The notes below the pieces were generated by a model. That model saw nothing but the letters and a program-made list of their open reading frames with translations, did no database searches and was not told the DNA's origin. From Ophioceras dolichostomum (Eukaryota > Ascomycota > Sordariomycetes > Magnaporthales > Ophioceraceae), in NCBI GenBank assembly GCA_003049485.1, contig PYST01000020.1:156711-220710 (forward strand): DNA of 64,000 nt, given 5' to 3'. Shown in pieces: positions 55,238-64,000 of the stretch (the stretch's first letter is position 1; each line of letters starts with the position of its first letter). Made by a program: the position numbers and the translations under genes.

Positions 55238-57030
55238 ATGCCATTTCTCTCATCAATATGCGTTCCGAAGACTTTCAGCTCATTACTCCTCCTACAAGGT
55301 GCCTAGCTGGTAGAGGTCAACACCGTGCTCGTCAATAACTTCGAATCGCCGGTCCCCACCTTCGAGCTCAGCATCCCAATCCGGAACATCAAGATCAAAG
55401 AGTTCTGCAACGTGACCGTGACCTACACGCACCCAGGCAGAACGATACCATCGATGTGGACACATGGCTGCCGTCGCCGGAGACGTGGAACGGGCGGTTC
55501 CAGGGCGTTGGCGGGGGAGGCTTCATAGCTGGGAACGATCCTACCCTTAATCCCTACATCCTGGGCCCCGCCGTCGCGGACGGCTTTGTCGCGGCCACTA
55601 CCAACGCCGGCTTGTCAATGGGGACCGAAAGTTAGGCGTTGGTTAGCGAAGGGAACGTGAACCAGGTCGCCCTTCACAACTTCGGCACGAGGGCGGTCGA
55701 GGAGCTGGTGAGTAAGCCTTTACCTATCCTAGAAGATGAGTAGGTTGACTCACACATTGAAATCTATCACCGAAAACAGGCTCTTATCGGCAAATCGGTC
55801 ACTGCGGCAGCTTACGGCCGAGCTCCCACCTATTCGCATTGGAACGGTTGCTCCACAGGGGGACGACAAGGGATGACCCTGGCCCAACGGCACCCTACAC
55901 TCTACGGCGGCAACTTCGCGAACGCACCAGCTCTCTCCATGCCCGACCTCATGGTGGCCGGATGGTGGCCGCAGCAGGTGATGAATATGGCAGGGCAGTA
56001 CCCTTACCGGTGCGAGCTAGAAGCCATCACAACCCTCGCCATCCTAGCCTGCGACTACCTCGACGGAGTCAAGGACAGCATCCTGTCCCCAACGCCGCCA
56101 AGGCATGCGCAGATAAGTTCAGCCCGTACGGCTTCGTCGGTCAGCCCATCGCGAACTGCTCAGACGCTCCAGCGGAGAAGAAGAACTCCATCAGGATTAG
56201 CAAGATCGTCGCCGCCGTAGCCGTGGCACAGTGGCACGGCCCCGTCTCCGCCAAGGGTGTCAAGAAGCCGGCCTGGCGCGGCTTGTCCCCGGGCGCGGGT
56301 TTCACAGTGTCTTCCAACACGAACTGCACCGGTCCGGACGGCTGCGTGGGCGCCCCTAGCGACCTGACCGAGCCGTGGTACAAGCTCTTTCTAGCGAGGG
56401 ATCCCCAGTTCAACCTCACCAAGATGACGCACGAGCAGTTCGACGTGCTTTCTCGCTGGGGCGCCCAGGAGTACGCCCACCTGAAGGCTGAGGACCCGGA
56501 CCTGTCCGAATTTCGGGCGGCTGGGGGCAAGATGATCACCTGGCACGGCACAGTAAGCCCTCCCTTCCTCCCCTCTGCATCCAGATCCTACACCCCCTGA
56601 AAACACTATAACACAGCAAATCCGCTAACATCTGCACACCTCCCCCTGCCGCCCCTTGGCACATAAAAAGTACGACGATATCATCCCCCACGAAAGCAGC
56701 CGCGGATACTACAGCAAAGTCGCGGCAGCCATCCCGGAGGTGCATGACTTCTTCCGCTACTTCGAGGCGCCCGGCGCAGGCCACTGCTACGGCGGCATGG
56801 CGTCGGCGCCCGCCGGCCTCTTCGCCCAGCTGCAGGCGTGGGTCGAGAACGGCACGGCGCCGGGCACGGCGTCCTACGAGGTCGCTGACGCGGTCGCCGG
56901 CAGGATTCGGCCTCGCGTCTTGTGTCCCTGGCCGCAGAAGGCGACGTACGACCACGCGAGGTGTGGGCGGAACGAGACGGAGGCGTGCTGGTCTTGTGTT
57001 GGGGAGTTGGCGTACGGAGGCAGAACCTAG
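55238..57030 (+). pseudogene. Decayed tannase/feruloyl-esterase-family gene
   Basis: Homology-like blocks run in order: KIKEFCNVTVTYTHPG, WNGRFQGVGGGGFIAGNDPT, AYGRAPTYSHWNGCSTGGRQ (nucleophile region), then ALSMPDLMVAGWWPQQVMNM, FSPYGFVGQPIANCSDAP, TWHGT and APGAGHCYGGMA. The frame is broken by a stop near 55303 (after the putative leader), a frameshift near 55437, a stop at about 55633 where a Trp codon is expected, and a frame change near 56095. Introns at about 55708-55780 and 56550-56670 remain recognisable. Most expected active-site blocks, including the GCSTGG Ser and the terminal GAGHC His, survive, so inactivation looks recent. Sequencing error could explain single breaks but not all four. 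Confidence 0.75.
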
Positions 57031-57230
57031 AAGGATGGATCTTAATGTCTTTGTGGTTGTATATGGAATACCCATCGCCCGACGCACGCAGTTGTAGACT
57101 TGTAAATATTTGCTAGAATAGGTATGTTCCTAGGTAACTCCAGAGATAATCCTCCCCCCGATCGGCTGCCCTAGCTGCCCACAGACAACACCGGCATTCC
57201 AATAACCATCGGGGACCCCCTCAAACCGGG

Positions 57231-58280
57231 TTACTCCATCGTCAACACAGCCCTGAACCTCGGCTTCCCAGCCATCATATAATCGAACGCTTCCTGCACC
57301 CTCTCCAGCGGGAACTTCTCAATCATGCACCTGACCCCATGCGTCTGCGCAAACCTCACCGCCTCCTCCGTATCCAGCGCATGCCCGCTCGGCCAACCAT
57401 GCACCGAAGCCCCCTTACTAACCAACAACCCCGTGTCAAATGGCACCGGTCCCACCGGAGCAAGCACCAGCAGCTTCCCGCCGACGGCGAGCCCCCCGAC
57501 GAGCGGCGAGATGGCCTTCGGGTTCGGCGCCGTGGCGATGATGACGTCCGCGCCGCCCATCGCCGCGAGCGCCTTGACGGGGTCCTCCTTCGCGGACTCG
57601 GACGTGTCGATGAAGTCGCTCGCGCCCAGCTTCCTCGCGAACTCTTCCTTGTCATCGCTCCCTTCTCCTCGGCGGCTGAGCGCCACGACGCGATACCCCA
57701 TGCGACTCGCGTACTGTATCGCGAGGTGTCCCAGCCCGCCTAGCCCCTGCACAGCAACAAGCGCCCCCTGTTCGACGTGCAGCTTCCGCAGCGAGTTGAA
57801 CACTGTCACGCCCGCGCACATCAGCGGCGCCGTCTCAGCCGGGTCCGCCTCTTTAGGAACGCGCACGGCGGCCTCAGCCCGCAGCAACACGTACTCCGCG
57901 TACCCGCCGTCCATGGTGACGCCGTTGACGGCCTTCTGCTCGCACATCTGGAACCGCGAGCGCTGGCAGTTCCTGCAGGAGCCGTCGTGCCCGCCGTGCC
58001 AGGCGCCGCCGACGCGCTCGCCGACCGAGACGCGCGTCACGCCGGGGCCGACGGCGACGACGTCGCCGATCAGCTCGTGGCCGGGCACGATCGGCCAGGG
58101 GTTCCACATGTGTCCCAGCTGCTCGAAGCCGTCCGAGTGGCAGACGCCGCAGGCGATGATCTTGACGAGGACCTGGCCTGCTGAGGGGTGCTTGAGGGGG
58201 AGGCCGCGGAGGGAGAAGGGCGCGCCGGCGTGGTCGAGGACGGCGGCTTTGTAGGTTATTGGGAGGGATGGGGCAGACAT
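57231..58280 (-). CDS. Zinc-dependent medium-chain alcohol dehydrogenase
   Basis: Intronless, 349 residues. The catalytic zinc site is CGVCHSDGFEQLG with PGHELIGDVVAVGPG; the coenzyme loop is VQGLGGLGHLAIQYASRMGY. The structural-zinc loop reads HDGSCRNCQRSRFQMC, with Asp where the first of four Cys would stand, so structural zinc may be held differently; this variant may be normal in the subfamily. It is a cytosolic NAD(P)-dependent oxidoreductase for alcohols/aldehydes. Convergent with the decayed tannase gene. Substrate unknown. Confidence 0.9.
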   Translation of the reverse strand: MSAPSLPITYKAAVLDHAGAPFSLRGLPLKHPSAGQVLVKIIACGVCHSDGFEQLGHMWNPWPIVPGHELIGDVVAVGPGVTRVSVGERVGGAWHGGHDGSCRNCQRSRFQMCEQKAVNGVTMDGGYAEYVLLRAEAAVRVPKEADPAETAPLMCAGVTVFNSLRKLHVEQGALVAVQGLGGLGHLAIQYASRMGYRVVALSRRGEGSDDKEEFARKLGASDFIDTSESAKEDPVKALAAMGGADVIIATAPNPKAISPLVGGLAVGGKLLVLAPVGPVPFDTGLLVSKGASVHGWPSGHALDTEEAVRFAQTHGVRCMIEKFPLERVQEAFDYMMAGKPRFRAVLTME

Positions 58281-59786
58281 TCTGATGTGATGAGGGTGAC
58301 GAGGAGGAAGTTTTTGGGTCTTTGATCTGAGTTACTTTAAGTCGTACGGATCTGGGATATTGCCTATGTTGTTCTGCTTCTGCTATGAACTGTATATACA
58401 GATCGCCGCCGAGGAGAGTTTGGTGTAAGCTTGTTGATGGTGAGGAGAAGATAGATCCTCGACACCGCTCCCTGGCAGCTGCATCATGCCGCCCTTTATA
58501 TCCAACCCATCGATCATCATCGCGGTCCCATATCCGATAAACACCGGCGGCCCATATAGTAGAGACATCTGGTGATGTGGATTCGCACCCGAACGCTGCA
58601 AGCTCGCCTTTCGGCGCGGTGATAAAACGGACCAAGGAGAGAACCATGGAAAGACCGTGGTGGTTCTTCGTCAGCACCAACACGGTTAGTCAAGGCCGAT
58701 ATGCAACCAACCCGTTCAAACGGTTTGCCGCTCCGGACTTGCAGGCGGGTCGGCAGAGCAGATCCTGTCTGCTTGGCAAATGGCGGCGTTAAGCTTGAGA
58801 GACAGAATTTGAAGAAGGGAGTTGGAGGTCCATTTTGCTTTCGGAGTTTAGAAAGACGCGACTGATGAGATTGCTGGGATGAGGGAAGAAGAACGAAAAT
58901 CAGGGGTCCAAATCACCCCACCCACCACCTGGATACGTCATACGTCGGATCTGGGGTCGACGCACCTTAATCCGGGACCCACTTTCAACGGATTTATTTG
59001 GCGAGCAGCAAATCCGGCGCCACGTGACTCCGCCAGTTGAACCGAGTCCCGTCCCGAAATTGCTTTTCTCGTTCATATCACTATTGACCCTCTCCAAGCA
59101 CAGAGCTTTCCAAAATCGAATATATTGAGACTATGCTCGTTTGTTGCTGCTAACTCCGGCGGGAGGGCGAGTTAAGCTGGGTGCATCCCAATTTTGCGAT
59201 CGTGCCAAATGTCAATGCGGTACCCTCCGTGGATCGCCACTCGATCCGCCATCGTTGCGGTCTTTCTTCCGGTTCCAACGAAGAGAGCGATTCCTGCTTG
59301 GAACCTCAAGTGAGGTCGTTCGTTTCCTCGTTCGTTTCGTCGTGTTTTTTTTTTTTTTTTTTGCTCCGTTCTTTCTTTTTGTTCAATATTATTCTCGGCT
59401 CTCCTTGATTGAGCAACGCTGCCCTCTGCAATGAGCTCTGCGTCTCGTTGTTTTTCACCCAAGCACGTGCCAGCCAACGCCGACCCTTCAAGATGGACGG
59501 CGGGGCGGTGCTCTGCTGGTTCTGCTGCACCACTGGGATTGCTGCCTGATGAACGAGTCCTGAGCCGCATTCTCACCCCACCATCATCAAGTTCGCCGTC
59601 GAACATCGTCAAACTTCAACCGATTGATTTTGTGAAAACTCGCAACTGTCGTGATTAGACAGGTCTCTTTTAGGTTTCAGGGGCTCTCGAGTCTGATTTG
59701 GAATTTTTGCCCGTTTTCGCTTCCCCCACATCCCCAATTTGCTTGTGGGTGACGACGGGTCTGCGCGTGCCGCCTTCTCTTCGACG
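58281..59786. other. Intergenic region, no gene recognised
   Basis: About 1.5 kb between divergent genes, holding their promoters. An uninterrupted 18-T tract lies at 59345-59362. No supported gene. Confidence 0.5.
59345..59362. repeat. Homopolymeric T tract
   Basis: Eighteen consecutive T residues in the promoter-side intergenic region of the F-box-like gene; the length may be affected by sequencing. Confidence 0.85.
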
Positions 59787-61670
59787 ATGCCGTTCCTGAG
59801 CCTCCCTTCGGAGGTGATCCACCGAGTGGCCATACACTGCGGCGGCAAGGAGATCCAAGCTCTCGTCTGCACCTGTCGATTCCTGCGCGACCTGTGCGAC
59901 GATGCGCTCGTGTACGAGCAATCATTTCAGTTAAATGTACGACAGGCCGTACGCTCTAGGCCCGCACCCGGCGCTGGGCTATGGGGATTTTTCTCTTCCT
60001 ACGCTCCTTCTTCCCCGGTCCCGTTTCGGCTCCGCGCCGCTTTCCCTCGGGGTTTGCAGAGACCGCCTCTTCTGTGTTGAGGTTCACACTTTGACTATCA
60101 ACAATTGACCCCAGGAAAGTCGGTGTTGCATGTCGAAAGTTGATCTAACACATCCATCCCTTCCCCTCATCTCATCTCCCGACCAGGTACCGGACCCTGC
60201 TTCTCACTGGTTCGTGAGTAGAGGCTCCGTTCTCTACCAGATGATCAAGGTCCGGCTCGCACAGGAAGATCCGGTCACGAGAAAAGCGATCTGGACGAAA
60301 CTCGCCGTCGCTATAGGCATGCTGGAGGACCTGCCCCTTCACTTCGATAGACTTCTCGGAGAATACCGCGGTATTCTCACGGACAAATCCACCTACGGCT
60401 TACCGTTTACTATGAAAACGGAGCGGGCGGTAGCTAACCTGGTCGGCCTTCTCACTGACTTGACAGTCTATGGCCGTGAGTGCCAGTCCCCCGTCCAGGA
60501 TCTGCTGTTTACCCAAGACGTTCCTGGTACCGAGATGCTACCTGGATACCTCGTCAATGCTGGGCTTGCGCAACTCTGTAGCTGTCGGACTAGATGCATA
60601 CCTTGGTTTCCCAACGAAACCCTACGCTAACGTGCTACCGGGCGAACCACTGCTCACTACTTTCTGATGATGTGTCAGTTCCTATCAATGATCCTAGCAG
60701 CCTCGAGCACCTGGCGTGCATCGCAAGGATCAGCTATCCTGATCGCAGCACGAGCAAAGATGCGACACAGCGAGCTTTCTGCCTAGCCGCCGGCCTCCTA
60801 TTCCACAAGATCAACGACCCTTCCATCGGCATCAGCACCTTCGGGTTGGGACCCCGGCTTCTTCACACGCCACTTCACACTCGCGACGACATATGGACCG
60901 GCGGGGTGGATGCGCGGCGTACGCGCGCCCTCCTGGCACTCTCCGTTGTGGCATCTCTGCCGTTCCCCCCACTTGGCGAGGGTAGCCCTGTGCCCCCGCC
61001 TATTTTCCAGCGGCTCCCCGCCGCCATCATCCCACCGCCCCCGGCCCTGTACTCGCTCCCCTGGGCGATGCGCCCGCTACCCCTCCCGTGCATCCCGTCC
61101 CCCTCCAAGGCTGACGAGATGGCCTCCCGCGACCCGGACATGGACCGGCTCACCGGCTTCGGCAGCACCGTCGTCTGGACAGACTGGCTCAGCACGCGCG
61201 TCGAGGAGCTCGTCACGGCGACGAGCAGGAACGACCTCGGAGAGTGGCACGGCTATCTGACCTACGGCCTCGGCGAGACCCCGCCCGCGAGGAGCTTCTG
61301 GGGGCGCCCGTCCCCGCCGCACCCCGGGACTGACGCGCTCATGGGAGTCCGGGTGTACCCGGTGGAGGCTGGTTCGGCGACCTACCAATCCGCCAGCGAC
61401 GATACGGGCATGATGCAGCAAGACTGTCGCATAGATTCTAGCGGCGGCCCTGGAACCGACGGCCCGTCGTGGCTCGTGGGGGCGAAACTCTTTCGGCCGG
61501 CTGGCCAGTTTATTTTGGGGATAGCGGCGCCGGGTCTCGGCTCGGACTGGCAGTTGGACGGCATGATGACTCCGTTGGGGTTTGCGGGATGGTGGAGGAA
61601 CAATTGGCTCGAGACGGATCCCGCTGGGCTGTTCTGGTTGTGGAAGAAGGAGTGGATGGACCAGAATTGA
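59787..61670 (+). CDS. Hypothetical protein with N-terminal F-box-like segment
   Basis: A tentative four-exon model (59787-59936, 60187-60475, 60582-60605, 60679-61670) gives about 484 residues. The first 50 residues, MPFLSLPSEVIHRVAIHCGG onward to LVCTCRFLRDLC, fit an F-box (LPxEx..I....L..LxxVCxxxRxL). The rest has no recognised domain; it ends in a Trp-rich segment (FAGWWRNNWLETDPAGLFWLWKKEWM). The third exon is only 24 nt and was placed because it restores the frame, with a CTAAC branch-like site in the following intron. Exon 4 is long and clearly coding. If the F-box is real it would act in SCF ubiquitin ligase recruitment; confidence in that is modest. Confidence 0.55.
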
Positions 61671-62163
61671 TCTGTTGACGACTTTGGACGAAAAATATGG
61701 AGGAGGCTGGCCACGTCGAGTACGCCGTTTTCTTACTACTGCCTGCGGGAACACAGATACTGGGAACATGGCGCATCGGCCTTATGGCTGCATGCTCAAC
61801 CTGGCCGCCATTCCTATGCTTCTCCTGGAGTCTTTGTTATAGCGTTTAGGCATTGGGATGGATCGAGATACGAGAGATGCGTGAGTTTGTGATGACAGAC
61901 AACATCAGGTTCGCTTTGCTTTTTGTATCCTAGGTCTCACACCGGCATCACCTGTATGAATACACGATATATGGCTACTGCGCGTTTTCCGACGGCTTGT
62001 AAAAGCTTGGTCGGCCTTAACTCGACATCCTTCTCACAAGCTGCGGCAGCCCTCCACCGCCCGCTCCAGCCCCAGAGCCAACGCTCCCTCTCCCACCAGC
62101 ACCAGGGCCAACATCACCTATAAAGCCATCCCCCGTCCCTCCCCCATCCAACACCACCGAGCC
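61671..62163. other. Convergent intergenic region
   Basis: About 490 bp between the F-box-like gene and the transcription factor gene. No gene recognised. Confidence 0.5.
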
Positions 62164-64000
62164 CTACTCACCACCGCCACAAACCTCCCTAATAAACCTC
62201 TCCGCCTCCCCAACGATCCTCACACTCTGCTCCACGCTCGGGCTCGCAGGTCCCCCCGCAACAGCCTGCCAGCTCTCGAACAGCCTCCTCAGATGCTCTC
62301 CACAACTCAACACATCCGGCGACGAGTCCGCCCCCGTCCCCCCTTGCCTCAATAGCAGCGGCCTGAGCGCGGGCGTCCGGCTCGCCGCGAGGAGCACGCA
62401 CATGGCGCCCGCCATGCTCAGCGCGCAGATCCACGTGTCCACCAGGACGGTGTGGCCGAAGCCGCGCAGGTTGAGCATGTGCAGCAGACACGCGTCCAGA
62501 CACGCGCGGCAGGAGGCCAGCGCGTCTGACGTGGGGGCCGGAGCTTGAGCAGAAACAGGGGGACCGCCGCCGTTGGTCTTGCCACCAGAACCAACAGGAC
62601 TGAGCTCTTCCGCTGCTCCTCCTGCTATTCCTCCCCTAGCACCAGACAGCATCCACATCAAATAAGGCCTATAAATAACACTCCTGCACGTCAAATACCT
62701 CTGCCGTAGGAACCCGCCATGCTCCGTCGCGGCGGGCTGCGTGTCTAATGTGAACGCGAACGAGGCCGGCAGCACGTCGCGCCACTCGTCGAGCTGGTGG
62801 TCCAGCTCCGCGACGACGTAGGGGAAGCGGGCCTGGTCCAGGCTGGCGCCCGTGCCGCGCGCGTAGAGGAGCTGGTGCACGCGGTTCAGCAGGCGGCGCA
62901 TCGAGATGCAGGCGAGGAAGTACAGGGAGGACTGCTCCTCCGTCTGGGGCTCGCGGTGGGTTTTGTAGGACCCGCCGGAACCGCCGGGGAGGGGGATGGA
63001 GGATTCGATGCGGGCTATGCCTGATTGGGGGAGGCCGGATAGTTCGGCTAGGTAATCGCTGTGTGAAGTGGAAGATAGGTGTGTTAGTTAGCAGAGAGGG
63101 GGCGTTGCGGGGAGGGAGGACCAGCCAGCTGGTCTGGGTAGGGGGTCATTGAATATGGCGAAAAAGGGGCACTAGGGGTACACTGTCGGGGCAGAATACC
63201 CGGATATATGGATGGAATGGATACGTGCCTTTCGAGGATATAGCAAGACCAGAATATCCGCCTAATGCGCTCTTGGTCTTCGCTGCTCCCGGCGCTGTCT
63301 GACTGATAGGACAACAGCAGCAGACATCGTGCCGATGCAGCGTTGATGTACTCCCATGCTTGCAATGGCCTTCGGAGGAAGGCGAAGTACAACCTAGATA
63401 CCAGGCCAGGGACGCATGCAAATCCTGTTAGCCGCCAGAACGTCATGTGTCCTACTCCCAGTCGTGCCTTTTCTTTCAGGGGCAGGGGTCGATATCGCGA
63501 CACTTGGGTGGGTAATGACACCGCTGATGTGATGGTGATGACGCATATCCTCCTCGACTGCACATACTCACCCAACGAAGAAAAGACAGTGCGTGGCAGT
63601 CGAGCTCACAACGGTATGAACGACATGCAGGTTCCTCAGCACGTTATCGAAGAACAGATCGCCCATCCTCCGTCTCGCGGCGCGGAACCGCCTCTCCTCG
63701 TCGGAGAGCTGCTGTGCCCCGCCCGCCAGGCCGGCGATGACTTGGGTCGCGCAGCCGAGGGCCATGGCTAGGTGAGCGAAACACGTGTCGACTGCCAGGT
63801 TGCTTGCGATATCTCCTACGCCTCCACCTCCACCTCCGCCTCCAGGACCACCTCCTCCTCCGACGCCACTGACACCGCCAACGCCTTCACCATCCCCCCC
63901 TGAACCCGGCGACGGTTCCGCCGCAGCAGCAGCAGCAGGTGACTTCGCAGCACCACCACCACCAGGGGGCACTTTCCCACCCCCACCCCCGCCCCCATCC
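62164..64000 (-). CDS. Fungal-specific transcription factor (MHR domain), 3' part only
   Basis: The gene runs off the right edge; three exons are visible: 63572 to beyond 64000, 63229-63393 and 62164-63058. Across the junctions the protein reads LFFVGLYFAFLRRPLQAWEY, then RIRRIFWSCYILESDYLAEL followed by SGLPQSGI, the central signature of the fungal transcription factor (middle homology) domain. The N-terminal visible part is Gly/Ala/Pro-rich low complexity. The Zn2Cys6 DNA-binding domain, expected upstream, is outside the window. The second intron appears to use a GC donor (AAAG|GCACGT), the only boundary that gives the ESDYLAELSGLP motif. Nearby target genes cannot be assigned. Confidence 0.82.

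Noticed and set aside
57325..58254. 309-codon open frame on the plus strand
   Set aside because: Shadow of the zinc alcohol dehydrogenase on the opposite strand; Ser/Pro/Thr-rich without domain features.

Overview
The window looks like nuclear DNA of a filamentous ascomycete (Pezizomycotina, probably a Sordariomycete; the class is inferred from gene content and base composition). Genes are GC-rich and widely spaced. Most introns are short (about 55-110 bp) with GT..AG ends, and several have CTAAC-like branch points. Families typical of these fungi are present: UstYa/DUF3328 proteins, NmrA-like reductases, RTA1 proteins, an ABCC transporter, CBM18 chitin-binding modules, a CVNH lectin and a fungal-specific transcription factor. 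No rRNA, tRNA, CRISPR array or intact transposon was recognised.

Layout. A GPR1/FUN34/YaaH acetate-transporter-like gene sits at the left edge (45-1342, minus). After a 3 kb gap comes a metabolite island (4.4-20.9 kb): a one-module NRPS of order A-T-C (minus), a phytanoyl-CoA-type Fe(II)/2-oxoglutarate dioxygenase (plus), an NmrA-like reductase (minus) and an 8.3 kb intronless NRPS-PKS hybrid of order A-T-KS-AT-KR-ACP-R (plus). The hybrid's architecture and its dioxygenase and NmrA neighbours match the swainsonine (SwnK/SwnH/SwnN) family, so an indolizidine-type product is the best inference. The extra A-T-C NRPS is not part of the canonical swn set.

Directly beyond it (21-36.3 kb) is a second system: an RTA1-like membrane protein, a UstYa-type (DUF3328) protein, a secreted precursor carrying six identical QFYDITYVDK units with KR/KK processing sites, a second UstYa-type protein, an ACC-synthase-like PLP aminotransferase and a full ABCC transporter. 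Precursor, paired UstY proteins and transporter form a dikaritin/ustiloxin-like RiPP cluster with a core I do not recognise. The aminotransferase could belong to either system (SwnA-like role or peptide tailoring).

The right half (38-64 kb) holds carbohydrate-active and secreted functions: a membrane-anchored GH2 exo-glucosaminidase-like enzyme, a CE1-type esterase, a triple-CBM18 glyoxal/galactose-oxidase-like protein, an M28 aminopeptidase and a small CVNH lectin. It also holds a five-exon NmrA-like reductase, a decayed tannase-family gene, a Zn alcohol dehydrogenase, an F-box-like hypothetical protein and the C-terminal part of a fungal-specific transcription factor running off the right edge. 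Exon boundaries were read by eye from reading frame, splice signals and family motifs; they are predictions without transcript support.
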